A DNA stretch of 64,000 nt from contig NZ_JABBGI010000030.1 in assembly GCF_012927325.1 (NCBI RefSeq), forward strand, positions 1 to 64,000, in the 5' to 3' direction. The notes under the pieces were generated by a model that worked only from the letters and a program-made list of their open reading frames with translations, was not told the DNA's origin and did not search any database. Origin of the DNA: Chryseobacterium antibioticum. Lineage in GTDB: Bacteria; Bacteroidota; Bacteroidia; Flavobacteriales; Weeksellaceae. The position numbers were made by a program, and so were the translations under genes. Below, piece after piece: positions 34,017 to 43,229 of the stretch (its first letter is position 1; the number at the start of each line of letters is the position of its first letter).

Positions 34017-35426
34017 TTAATAAAGTTTGGTAATATCAAGTTCCTGAGTCGATCTCATCAGTTCTATTCCGGCTCTTCTCTGATTAAATAGAGCATTCTG
34101 GTATTCAAGCTCAACAACCTCGAGATCATTTTCAGCATCAATGAGCTGTGAAGACTTACTCATGCCATATCTGAATTCTTTTTCCGCCTGAACCAGAGCA
34201 TTTTTCGCCAGTTCTTTTTCTTTAGCTTTTAAAGTGATCTGAGCGGTTGCGATATCATAATTCGTCTGATTATTTGCCAGATTAAGCGTCAATTTCTTTA
34301 AGGCATCTTCTTTTTTGTTTTGAAGAACTTCCTTTCCTACTTTCGCGGTTTCTTCTGCATGCTTTCCTTCTTTCCCGTCAAAGATCTCCCATTTAAAACC
34401 GACACCTGCCGTTAATAAGGGAAGAATATTAACATTGGTAGGCCTCCAGTCCAGTTTGGCACCTTCATAACCTAAAGCCGGAACTGCAGGAATAACATTT
34501 TCGGAAGTTTTGATACGGCTTCCATAAAGTCCGATATAATAAGCGGATGCCATCAGCTGTACTTTAGGGATCATCCATGTTTTTTCGGCTTTTATTTTAT
34601 AGTCTGCGGCCGTTATACCATGTTCCAGTGCACGGACTTCAGCTCTTTCTTCGATTCCTTTTTCGGAAGATAAAATTTCTACAGGAGAAAGTACCGGATC
34701 GATCATTCTGAGCCGTTCTTTATTGATTCCGGTCAGAATATATAACTGGGTGAGAAGAAGTTCTTTTTTGCCCTCATACTCTACCATTTTGGCATTCAGT
34801 GTGGCTTGTGCCAGTTCTATTTTTTTGTGGTCATAGGGCGTAATCAGGCCATACCCTAAGGCTTTATCGGCTGTTTTCCGGTTGATGTCCAGTCTTTTTT
34901 TACTTTCATCCAGAACTTTTTTAGACTGATGAATCAGGGCCAGCTGGTCATAAGCTTTGGAAATACTGGCTACGACGTCATCTTTTGTTTTTTCAAGGAG
35001 AATATCTTCGGAAATTTTCTTTTCTTCGATGGCTTTTTTCAGGTACTTCACCTTTCCCCCTGAGTAGAGGAGCATTTTAGCATCTGCTTTAGCAATTCCT
35101 GAAAAACCGGAAACATTGAGATTATTGTTAAAACTGCCTTCAGGAATATTGATAAAAGGCGCCAGATTAATTTCCGGTGATGTAAGTCTTGCCGTGGCAT
35201 TTAGATATCCGACCTGCCCGCCTACTTCCAAGGTAGGAAGAAAGATGTCTTTCAGTTTGTGTCCGTCAAGATCTGTGAGTTTGTTTTGAGTAATCTGCAT
35301 TTTGAGATCAGAATCCCGGACCATGGCACTGTCTAAAAGTTCCTTAAAGTCCGGCGCAGACTGTGCCCAACAAAAAGCAGGGAAAGTCAAAAAACTAAAC
35401 GTAAAAATCAATAAATTGTTTTTCAT
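34017..35426 (-). CDS. TolC-family outer-membrane efflux protein
   Basis: 469 residues. Signal peptide (cut near FCWAQS), then two repeats of long alpha helices with short beta strands (TolC/OEP fold), for example DILLEKTKDDVVASISKAYDQLALIHQSKKVLDESKKRLDINRKTADKALGYGLITPYD (about 131-189) and KKLTLNLANNQTNYDIATAQ (about 380-400). It forms the outer-membrane exit duct of the export system with the downstream adaptor and permease. First gene of the three-gene operon. Confidence 0.92.
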   Translation of the reverse strand: MKNNLLIFTFSFLTFPAFCWAQSAPDFKELLDSAMVRDSDLKMQITQNKLTDLDGHKLKDIFLPTLEVGGQVGYLNATARLTSPEINLAPFINIPEGSFNNNLNVSGFSGIAKADAKMLLYSGGKVKYLKKAIEEKKISEDILLEKTKDDVVASISKAYDQLALIHQSKKVLDESKKRLDINRKTADKALGYGLITPYDHKKIELAQATLNAKMVEYEGKKELLLTQLYILTGINKERLRMIDPVLSPVEILSSEKGIEERAEVRALEHGITAADYKIKAEKTWMIPKVQLMASAYYIGLYGSRIKTSENVIPAVPALGYEGAKLDWRPTNVNILPLLTAGVGFKWEIFDGKEGKHAEETAKVGKEVLQNKKEDALKKLTLNLANNQTNYDIATAQITLKAKEKELAKNALVQAEKEFRYGMSKSSQLIDAENDLEVVELEYQNALFNQRRAGIELMRSTQELDITKLY

Positions 35427-35671
35427 GGTTTATGTTTATAACAAATATAATGCAAAAATTTGTTAAATCCACGAAGATAACTCGCCAATATGGTGAATTT
35501 AAAGTACGTTTAAAAAGTGTTTAATTCTAGTCTTCTATTTATGATGATTATAGCTGATCCGTTTAAGTTTAATTTGAGGAATGTTTTAATTGAAAAAAAA
35601 ATTCATTTATTCATGAGGATCTTCCTCTATGATTCCGGCTTAATCAATTTCTAACTTTTTAAATTATTTTT

Positions 35672-35797
35672 TGAACCATTAAGATGTGTGAAGGAGGTAA
35701 GAATAGTTAAGAGAAAATTTAAAGATTTTTTTAGCGTGATTCTTAAAGCAGAGCTAATCTTAATATTCTTAAAAGCTTCACTCATCTTAATGGTTCA
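35672..35797. repeat. Inverted-repeat element, 126 bp (family 1)
   Basis: 22-bp ends TGAACCATTAAGATGTGTGAAG and its complement at 35776-35797 match at 21 of 22 positions. The intervening 82 bp also carry partially complementary TTAAGA/TCTTAA-rich segments, so the whole unit can fold into one long hairpin. Resembles a MITE or a dispersed flavobacterial intergenic repeat; no transposase is encoded. Confidence 0.65.
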
Positions 35798-35852
35798 AAG
35801 CTTTCAAAAAGACTTTGTAATTCCTGAGAAAAATTTCATTGATATTATTTAG

Positions 35853-35949
35853 TTCCCACAGATTTCACAGATTAAATCAATCCGTTTTTAACAAAGTTTT
35901 TAGGACTAAGCTATTCTTAAATCTGAGCAATCTGTGTAATCCGTGAGAA
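35853..35949. repeat. Inverted-repeat element, 97 bp (family 2)
   Basis: 21-bp ends, TTCCCACAGATTTCACAG-ATT at 35853-35873 and the complement at 35929-35949, match at 18 of 21 positions. The ACAGATTxxACAGATT motif is a recurring intergenic repeat in Flavobacteriia as I know them. Adjacent to family 1 but different in sequence. Confidence 0.6.
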
Positions 35950-35992
35950 AAACATTCCCCAAACCTCAAAGCATCCCGTTTATTATAAACAA

Positions 35993-36019
35993 AAACTCCC
36001 CACAAAATGTGAGGAGTTT
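35993..36019 (-). terminator. Terminator after the ecotin gene
   Basis: AAACTCC and GGAGTTT, with an inner CACA/TGTG pair, form a hairpin. On the minus strand it is followed by TTTGTTT, 22 nt beyond the ecotin stop. Confidence 0.7.
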
Positions 36020-36040
36020 GTTATGTAAAGATCATTCAGG

Positions 36041-36529
36041 TTATCTCTGAACCGCTGACTTCATTTTAGCATCAGGACGCAAAATTCTGTAACGAACTTC
36101 AAGATCTTTCGGTACATAAAATACCAAAGGAAGCTTGCTGTTGTATCTTACGATCTCCGGTTGAAGGGTTATGAACTTTTTGGTTTTCTTTTGATCCAGA
36201 CAACCCATTAAGGTTCCTCCCGCTTCACCGTTGGATTCTACTTCATAATAGTTGTAACCCCATCCCTGAAGATCCTGGGTTTTTACGCTGCCCATTAAAA
36301 AATAGTTGTTGCAGTCCAGCATTTTTTCAGCCCCTACAAAAAACTCTACTTTTAAATCGCTTTCGTTTTTTGCAACAGGCAGCTGAATGTATACCTGCTT
36401 AAATCCGTCTTTAGCTTTTGGGAACATTTCAATCTCCAGCTTCTCAAACTTTTCTGCCTTCTTTTGTGCGAAAGCATTTACACATGCAAACATGATCAGT
36501 CCCGTCATTAAAGTTTTTGAAAATCTCAT
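36041..36529 (-). CDS. eco: Ecotin-like periplasmic serine protease inhibitor
   Basis: 162 residues, exactly the size of E. coli ecotin. Signal peptide (cut near NAFAQ). Conserved ecotin core: LEIEMFPKAKDGFKQVYIQL (about 32-51), the disulfide Cys in EKMLDCNNYFLMGS (about 72), LQGWGYNYYEVES (about 87), the reactive loop GGTLMGCL (about 104-111) and YNSKLPLVFYVPKDLEVRYRI (about 128-148). By alignment with the TMMAC loop of E. coli ecotin, the P1 residue is Leu rather than Met, favouring chymotrypsin- or elastase-like targets. It inhibits trypsin-fold proteases as a dimer in the periplasm. It lies 46 bp downstream of the alpha-2-macroglobulin gene, probably in the same transcript. Confidence 0.9.
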   Translation of the reverse strand: MRFSKTLMTGLIMFACVNAFAQKKAEKFEKLEIEMFPKAKDGFKQVYIQLPVAKNESDLKVEFFVGAEKMLDCNNYFLMGSVKTQDLQGWGYNYYEVESNGEAGGTLMGCLDQKKTKKFITLQPEIVRYNSKLPLVFYVPKDLEVRYRILRPDAKMKSAVQR

Positions 36530-36575
36530 CTTTTTTTTGTTTTTAAAATTTTTACTACTTCCCTATAGCCAAAAA

Positions 36576-39500
36576 TCATTCCAAAATCTGAACATTGCTT
36601 CCTTTTGTATGGACATTCATCTGCGGTGCATAGTAATTCTGCATCGTGGTGATCCCGTTGGAGAACTTACCGGCTGCATTGGAAACAAGATCATATTCAA
36701 AGACATATTTTCCTTTCGGCATGTACTGGATGTAGAAATTAGTGGACGCATCTTTGGTAGACTGATAATAACCTAAGCTGTTTTTCCACTGGTAACCGGA
36801 CAATACATCTGTAGGTTCAAATCCTGCTGCACGCATATCTTTAATATGAATGAATTCCATTGCTCTGTCTGTATTCAGGATCATTCTTACAGTTACTTTA
36901 TCGCCTACTTTTAAAGGAGTATCCGCTGAAATTTTCTGAAGTTCTTCGCCATTTACCGTTTTTATTTTTTTGTAAAGTTCTTTGGTGATGGAGATGTAGT
37001 TTTCAGAAGATTTGATTTTATCTAAGTCCTCATAATATTGCCAGAACAATCCTCCCTGAACAATTCCAGGACCAGGTTTGGTTACCGTAACCGTTCCTAA
37101 GTTTTTGTCTACTGCATCCGTTTTCACGGTTGATTTCACATAGCCTGTTGCTTGAGTTTGCGGTGCTAATTCTTTTCCACCCCAAACGATCGTTGCTTTG
37201 TCGCTTTCAGCGCTGGTCCATGATTTTCCTGAGTTTAAAATGGTAAAGATCACTTCTGAAGTTCCTCTTGAACTTCCCCATGAATTCACTTCTTTCTGTG
37301 TAATCAGCCAGATCTTCATTTCCTCGATGAATTTCTGATCGTTAGATTTCAGTTTATTGAATGCCTCCAAAGCACCAGCCTGATTGACGACTTTAGATCC
37401 GAACCATCCCCAGTCGTTCAAGTTTTGTTTCCAGTAAACGCCCTGAGTTTTTGTATCGGTAGATGTTTCTTTCAGGTAGTTCATTAATTTATCTGAAACG
37501 TCTTTTAAGCCGTAATCATTCATCAGTAAAGCAGCACGGTGAAGCCCGAAGAAGGTAAACTCTGTGATTTTTGCTGTCTTTGCTTTCTGTTTTATCAATG
37601 TCTTCAATGAGGCTCCTTTTCCTTTTAAAGGATATTGTTTTTCCCAATAATTTCGGGTATCAAGATAATCCATGCTCCAGTTGGTCCAGATATTATCTTT
37701 TTTCACATCCCAGTATTTATCAATTTCATTGTCTACATACTGAACTAATTGGGTTACCAGTTCTTTCTGATCTGAACTTTGATAATCTTTCGCACTATCT
37801 TTTAACCATGTATTGATTTTCCCCAGATTTTTAAGGATATATAGTGATGTTCCGTAAGAACTTGGATATCCTGGGTACCAAGAGAATCCTCCGTCCGGGT
37901 TCTGAAGCTTCTTAAGATCGCTCCAGTCCTGATTAATTGAATTTTTCATGGTATTGACATCAAATAAGAGAGCCAGTTTCTGCATTTGCTCGCCTTCATT
38001 TTTACTTTCCAGTACCCAAGGCGTTTCTTCTAATAATAACTGTTTCAATTCCTGATTTTTTTCAAGATTTGAATTCAGTAATCCTTTGTTCTGATATTCT
38101 TCAAAAACGGTCTTCATTTTTGGATTGGCCTTGAATATCTCAGAAGCCAGTACGTCTGCAAACCATTTGTTGAAGATCACATCAGCAGAACTGTTCTGAT
38201 CATTTTTCAGGCTTGGTAATGCAAACATAATTTCCCAGATCGGATTTGTGGTCAGTTCCAGTGTATTGGAAACATTGGAAATCGTTGTCGAAGTTGTATT
38301 TTTAAGGTTATCTAAAACAAATGTTTTTGTTTCACCTTCTTTCACAAATACCGGTACAGCATCTGTTACGAGCATTCTGTTCGGAAGTACAGCCACTGCC
38401 TGCTGTTCGCCGTCTGAATAAGCTCCTGCTTTAGCTACTACTTTTAATATAATGGAAGATACATTATTCGGAACTTTCAATTTCCATGTTAATGCGTTGT
38501 TTCCTTTTTCATTTAAATTAAAATTCTGCATTCCTGCACTGATCCCGAATTGAGAAGTGATATTTTCATTCGTAAAGGCATCCAGAATCTGAAGTTCTGC
38601 GGAACCGCTTAATTTTTTATCGGTAAGATTGGACAGTTTTGACTGAAGATTCAGTTCATCGCCTTCTCTTAGGAATCTTGGATAGTTTGGTGTTACAGAG
38701 AATTCTTTCTGCGTTACTACCTGTTTCTCCAATACCGCTGCTCTGGCATCTTTGGTGTGAGCCAGGAACATCAGTTTCCATTTGGTCAATGCTTCAGGAG
38801 AAGTGAATTCAAAACTTACATTTCCATCTGCATCTGTTTTCAGATCAGGATAGAAAAATGCAGTTTCATTCAGGTTTTGACGTACGGGAACTTTTTCCAG
38901 GTCTTCTTTTTCAACTACAATTTCGTTTAAAGATCCTGCTGCATCGGCTTGCGCTTCCGATTCTCCTAAGGCCACTTCCATTTTTCTGGCCATCTTAGCC
39001 TGTGCTGCAACAGGTGCATTAGGAGGAGCAGGAGCATAAGCCGGACTTTTCACACCCTCAACCATCGCATCTGTGCTATAAATTGCGTTACTCATTTGAT
39101 AAATCCCACCATCAAACCAGTTAAAATTCGGTACATCTACATATTTTCCATTGTAATATTTCAACCTTTTCTGATAGTACTGTTGCAACAGAGATTGTCT
39201 GATGTCATAAGAAGTCACGATGGAATATGGCGTATATAAATTCTGCCAGCTGAATGTATTCACTGCAAACTGATCCAATGACATGTCGTACATATTGGCC
39301 AGTACTTCAGCATTTACTTTTTCTTTATCACTTCCTGAAACTTTTACCGTCCATTTTTCTTTGGAGTTCGGTTCCAGTTTATCTCTGAAGGTTACCGTTT
39401 CAATTTTTACAGGCTGCTCGGTGTCTTTTATTTTTAAAGTAACAGACTGGGTCTGCACATCATTGAACGCTGCAATCTGGAACTGGATATTCAAAGCTGC

Positions 39501-42452
39501 GATCCCTTTGTCTTTCGGGATGTCTGTGGTATATTCCAGAACTCCTTTTTTCAGCTGATGAACTTCAGAAACTGTTTTTCCTGAACCGTCCTGAACAAAT
39601 ACATTCACAAGCACGTCCGGAATTGCCGAATACACATACACTTTAGCCTTCTCCCCTCTTGAAAATTCATTCTTAGGTTCAATAACCGTAAGGAAGGTTT
39701 TCTGGGAAGGTTTTAAAGCACCTTTATCCCAGATACTGAAATTCTGAGAAGATTTTATGGTGTCTTTTCCTTCGATGTTATACAATTCAAGCTGATAATC
39801 TCCTGCTTCCAGCTTTCCTAAATCTAATTCCGTAGCCGGTTGCTGAAGTTTTTCAGAAATCAATTTTTCTGCTTTCCAGTTTTTGATCTCTTCAGTTTTA
39901 TCAAACAGATCGTGCGGGAATTTACTTATGAACTCTTCTTTGGAATATTTCGGAAGGTCCTGAACTTCTGATGTAAAATTGTCTCTGAAGATTCTGTTCG
40001 GTACCGCTAGTTTTGACAGTTTAACGTTATATGATTTTTTAAGATCCTGTTCGTTGTAATTCAGGGTTTCTACCTTCAGTTTTACATTTTCGTCACTGAA
40101 TGTATTCTTGATACCGTCAGCTTTAATATAATGGGAAACTGAAGCCACTTTCAACTGGGTGTTGGCCGACTGCGTTTCCCCGTTGATATCGGTTGCTGAA
40201 GCATTGATCTCATAGTTATCGATCTGAATTCCTTCCAGCTTTTCATCTTTTTTAAGGTCAAGACGGATCACGAATTCTCCTTTTTCATTGGTTTTTGCCT
40301 CGCCAAGGATTGAATTTTCATTATCATCACCACGCGGATACCACCAGAAGTATCTCCATCTGATGTTATGTTTTTTAATTTCATAATTAACGGTGGTATT
40401 GCTTAAAGCGACTCCGGAGAACATCATTGCTTTTCCTTTCAGCTCTATGGTCTGTCCGTATTTGTATTCTTCTTTTACAGGATCAAAAGTCACCTCAAAC
40501 TTAGGTCTCTTATATTCTTCCACTCTGATGTCTTTATACCCCTGAGATCCTTCATCCGTTCTTAAGTAGAAAACTCCGTTCAGCTGACCTTTCGGAAGGA
40601 TAAAACTTCCATGGTAAGAACCGAATTCATTCGTTGAAAAGTTCTGAGAAGAAACTTCCTGGCTGTTGGCATCAAGAAGTGTGATTTTCTGTTTTAAACC
40701 TGAAGTTACAGATTCAACTTCTTTATCAATTTTTGTATTGATTACTTTGAAATAAACCGTTTGTCCCGGTCTGTAGATAGCTCTGTCTGTAAAAATTTGT
40801 GCGAGTGTACGGGCCTGTTTATTGGGATTGTAATCTTCTGCGGTTCCGCTGTTGCCATACACCTGCATGATTTGAAAATCATTGGTTTTTGGCTGACGGA
40901 TCAGAAACGTTCTGTAGTATTCTTTGCTGTCTGTGGAAGGGAATTTAAAAATACCGTTTGCATCGGTTTTTCCGTCAATTTTATTTAACGTTTTATTGGC
41001 AACAAATTCATAGAAAGTAAGGCTTTCATTGGCTGCGGGTTTACCGTTCTCACTGTTGACCAATTTCAGAGCATTGGAAAGCTGGTTTCTATCTGTTTTC
41101 GTTTGATAGATCACTCTGTTTCCTGAAACCAGGAAGTAAAAATTCTGTCTGGAATCGCTGTTTTTTGCTTCAGATCCTGCCACGGCATATTCAACAACAT
41201 AGACTCCTGAAGGCAGAGGTTTGATTTCCAATGAAGTTTTATGAACCTGATAATCTTTGGAATCACCAAGCTGGAAAGTTTCTTTTCTTACAAGATTCTT
41301 TTTCACCTTTCCAAAGGTATTGTTATAAGAATTCTGCACATACTGCATCAGTGCTGTAAAATCTTCTTTTACTTCATAAATGTTCAGTGAAAATTCTGTT
41401 ACGTTCTTATGGTCCGCTACAAAATGAACCGGCAGATTATTCTGGGTCTGCTGCTCGTATTTAATGGTTAGAAACGGATTTGTAATCTGATTTTCTTTAT
41501 TTTTTATATTTTCAATGAATGGAGATTTTGGGTACTGCTTCTTCGCCTGGTCCGCAACTACCAAAGCTTCTTTCTCCTTCTTTTTCGCGATCAACTCATT
41601 CATGATATCTTCCATGATGATCACTTTGTAATCTCCTTCTGCATCAGATTTCAAAAGGGTCTGAAGCTGTTCCAGTTTGTCTTTACATTGATTGTAATTA
41701 CAGTTTTCCGTCAGCTTTTCCTTCATGAAATACAGCTTAGGATTTCCGCTGTTTTGTGCAATCAGTTCATCATAGGCAGCAGTGATCTGCGTCCTGTTTT
41801 CGGTGAGTTCATTTTTTGTGAAAAGACCATTTTCGGAAAGAAAACCGATTTTTTTGATAGAATACCATTCAAACAAAGTCGGGAAATAGGCAATATCCTT
41901 GATGTCTGTAAAAACATCTTTGTACTTCGTCAAAGACACTTTTTTCATATCCTGCTTCTGCTGATCAAGTTCCTGATAGCTTTTCTTCAGATAGTTTTTA
42001 AAATCCAGTTTACTCCAGGTTTCAATCTGAGAAAAGTCTTGTGAATTGATATTGGTTCTGCTTTCTATTTCCCATGAATTCTGATTATAATAATCCATAA
42101 AAAATCCGTTCAGAAGAATCGAGTATACCAGTTTTTCTTCGCCTTTCAATTGGGCATCAGCGTCTTTAAGCTTTGTAAAAAATTTGGAGGCAGCATCATT
42201 CTTATCGTCATCTACAGTAAGGTTTACAACACTGAATTCCGCTTTCAGAGAACGGATAAGCTGGATAGCGTTATTTTCTTTCATGGCGTGGTTTTGTATG
42301 TCTAAAATGATGGGAAGATTAGATTTATAGGCGCCTTTCGCACTGTTTTCAGTCACTTTCTTCCACTGGTCGTCGTAGTATTTCTGCGCCGAAACAGCGG
42401 AAAAGCTCAGCATTAGAAGCAAAAGCATAAAAATCTTGGAAAATATTTTCAT
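36576..42452 (-). CDS. Alpha-2-macroglobulin-family protein, large
   Basis: 1958 residues. Signal peptide (cut near AVSAQ), an N-terminal helical region (about 25-330), macroglobulin MG2-type domains (about 340-1200; RAIYRPGQTVYFKVI and KRPKFEVTFDPVKEEYKYGQTIELKGKAMMFSGV are characteristic), the A2M domain (FFYPDLKTDADGNVSFEFTSPEALTKWKLMFLAHTKD, about 1195-1230) and a helical toroid domain (about 1480-1730; NPDGGFSWYPGYPSSYGTSLYILKNL). The reactive thioester CxEQ of classic A2Ms is absent, so it cannot trap proteases covalently; steric trapping or a structural role remains possible. A divergent gene starts only 18 bp upstream, so its promoter must overlap that gene or lie within its coding region. 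Confidence 0.9.
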   Translation of the reverse strand: MKIFSKIFMLLLLMLSFSAVSAQKYYDDQWKKVTENSAKGAYKSNLPIILDIQNHAMKENNAIQLIRSLKAEFSVVNLTVDDDKNDAASKFFTKLKDADAQLKGEEKLVYSILLNGFFMDYYNQNSWEIESRTNINSQDFSQIETWSKLDFKNYLKKSYQELDQQKQDMKKVSLTKYKDVFTDIKDIAYFPTLFEWYSIKKIGFLSENGLFTKNELTENRTQITAAYDELIAQNSGNPKLYFMKEKLTENCNYNQCKDKLEQLQTLLKSDAEGDYKVIIMEDIMNELIAKKKEKEALVVADQAKKQYPKSPFIENIKNKENQITNPFLTIKYEQQTQNNLPVHFVADHKNVTEFSLNIYEVKEDFTALMQYVQNSYNNTFGKVKKNLVRKETFQLGDSKDYQVHKTSLEIKPLPSGVYVVEYAVAGSEAKNSDSRQNFYFLVSGNRVIYQTKTDRNQLSNALKLVNSENGKPAANESLTFYEFVANKTLNKIDGKTDANGIFKFPSTDSKEYYRTFLIRQPKTNDFQIMQVYGNSGTAEDYNPNKQARTLAQIFTDRAIYRPGQTVYFKVINTKIDKEVESVTSGLKQKITLLDANSQEVSSQNFSTNEFGSYHGSFILPKGQLNGVFYLRTDEGSQGYKDIRVEEYKRPKFEVTFDPVKEEYKYGQTIELKGKAMMFSGVALSNTTVNYEIKKHNIRWRYFWWYPRGDDNENSILGEAKTNEKGEFVIRLDLKKDEKLEGIQIDNYEINASATDINGETQSANTQLKVASVSHYIKADGIKNTFSDENVKLKVETLNYNEQDLKKSYNVKLSKLAVPNRIFRDNFTSEVQDLPKYSKEEFISKFPHDLFDKTEEIKNWKAEKLISEKLQQPATELDLGKLEAGDYQLELYNIEGKDTIKSSQNFSIWDKGALKPSQKTFLTVIEPKNEFSRGEKAKVYVYSAIPDVLVNVFVQDGSGKTVSEVHQLKKGVLEYTTDIPKDKGIAALNIQFQIAAFNDVQTQSVTLKIKDTEQPVKIETVTFRDKLEPNSKEKWTVKVSGSDKEKVNAEVLANMYDMSLDQFAVNTFSWQNLYTPYSIVTSYDIRQSLLQQYYQKRLKYYNGKYVDVPNFNWFDGGIYQMSNAIYSTDAMVEGVKSPAYAPAPPNAPVAAQAKMARKMEVALGESEAQADAAGSLNEIVVEKEDLEKVPVRQNLNETAFFYPDLKTDADGNVSFEFTSPEALTKWKLMFLAHTKDARAAVLEKQVVTQKEFSVTPNYPRFLREGDELNLQSKLSNLTDKKLSGSAELQILDAFTNENITSQFGISAGMQNFNLNEKGNNALTWKLKVPNNVSSIILKVVAKAGAYSDGEQQAVAVLPNRMLVTDAVPVFVKEGETKTFVLDNLKNTTSTTISNVSNTLELTTNPIWEIMFALPSLKNDQNSSADVIFNKWFADVLASEIFKANPKMKTVFEEYQNKGLLNSNLEKNQELKQLLLEETPWVLESKNEGEQMQKLALLFDVNTMKNSINQDWSDLKKLQNPDGGFSWYPGYPSSYGTSLYILKNLGKINTWLKDSAKDYQSSDQKELVTQLVQYVDNEIDKYWDVKKDNIWTNWSMDYLDTRNYWEKQYPLKGKGASLKTLIKQKAKTAKITEFTFFGLHRAALLMNDYGLKDVSDKLMNYLKETSTDTKTQGVYWKQNLNDWGWFGSKVVNQAGALEAFNKLKSNDQKFIEEMKIWLITQKEVNSWGSSRGTSEVIFTILNSGKSWTSAESDKATIVWGGKELAPQTQATGYVKSTVKTDAVDKNLGTVTVTKPGPGIVQGGLFWQYYEDLDKIKSSENYISITKELYKKIKTVNGEELQKISADTPLKVGDKVTVRMILNTDRAMEFIHIKDMRAAGFEPTDVLSGYQWKNSLGYYQSTKDASTNFYIQYMPKGKYVFEYDLVSNAAGKFSNGITTMQNYYAPQMNVHTKGSNVQILE

Positions 42453-42470
42453 ATATGTTATTTTTGATAA

Positions 42471-43226
42471 ATGAATTTCTTAAAAATACTGAAAAAAACT
42501 GTCATTGACAGCCAAATTTATGTCTCCGTTGTGGGAACTTTATTTGCGGTATTTTTCATGAAAGAGCAAAACACATTCCGTTTCCCTACAATCCTATTAA
42601 TATTCATCACTTATTTCAGTGGTTATATTTACACTAAATATCAGTATACCAAGCACTTTTTCAAAATACTGGTTCTGAATGCAGCAGCTGGCATTATCTG
42701 TTCTTTCCTGATCATCCATAATCACAATGAAATAAGACTTCTCAAATGGTTTATTATTGTGGTTCTGGGGCTTTTGTACAACAGTTTTTTCCTAGATGTC
42801 TATATCCGGAAAATTCCATTGCTGAAAGTATTTTATGTGGGACTGGTCTGGGCGTTGGTCAACTGCTGGCTTACGCTTCCGGAATTCAGCATTCCTATAT
42901 TCCTGATTAGTTTCTTTTTTATAACAGCACTCGTTCTGCCTTTCGATATCCGGGATATGGAAAGTGATACGGTACAGACTTTTCCAAAGCTGATCGGTAT
43001 TCAGAATACAAAATACATCGCATATATACTGGTCTTTATCAGTATGCTTATCGCTATTTTTTATCTGCAACTGATGTACAGTACAGCATTTTTTCTCTCA
43101 GGAATCATCACCTTTATTCTGATCTATTTCTCTGAAAACAAAAGAGATGACACTTATTTTTCTTTCTGGATCGAAACGTGTTCTGCACTTCCTTTTTTAT
43201 TTTTGCTAATATTGGAGTATTTTTGA
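42471..43226 (+). CDS. UbiA-like integral membrane protein
   Basis: 251 residues with about seven to eight membrane helices. The loop LPFDIRDMESDTVQTFPKLIGIQNTKY (about 155-181) resembles the second Asp-rich motif (DxxxDxxxD) of UbiA/MenA prenyltransferases, but the first NDxxDxxxD motif is not evident, so catalysis is uncertain. It starts 18 bp from the divergent A2M gene and ends 3 nt before recF, with which it is probably co-transcribed. It could be a diverged prenyltransferase or an unrelated membrane protein. Confidence 0.65.
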   Translation: MNFLKILKKTVIDSQIYVSVVGTLFAVFFMKEQNTFRFPTILLIFITYFSGYIYTKYQYTKHFFKILVLNAAAGIICSFLIIHNHNEIRLLKWFIIVVLGLLYNSFFLDVYIRKIPLLKVFYVGLVWALVNCWLTLPEFSIPIFLISFFFITALVLPFDIRDMESDTVQTFPKLIGIQNTKYIAYILVFISMLIAIFYLQLMYSTAFFLSGIITFILIYFSENKRDDTYFSFWIETCSALPFLFLLILEYF

Positions 43227-43229
43227 CGA

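Larger units (their letters stand above)
35427..36040. other. 614-bp intergenic region with inverted-repeat elements, no gene
   Basis: Between the TolC gene and the ecotin gene. It contains two imperfect inverted-repeat elements (35672-35797 and 35853-35949) and the terminator of the ecotin operon (35993-36019). The promoter of the export operon should lie near 35430-35560. I see no supported open frame. Confidence 0.7.

Noticed and set aside
36576-42452. Thioester in the alpha-2-macroglobulin
   Set aside because: No CxEQ motif; the few cysteines lie in the N-terminal region (NCNYNQC).
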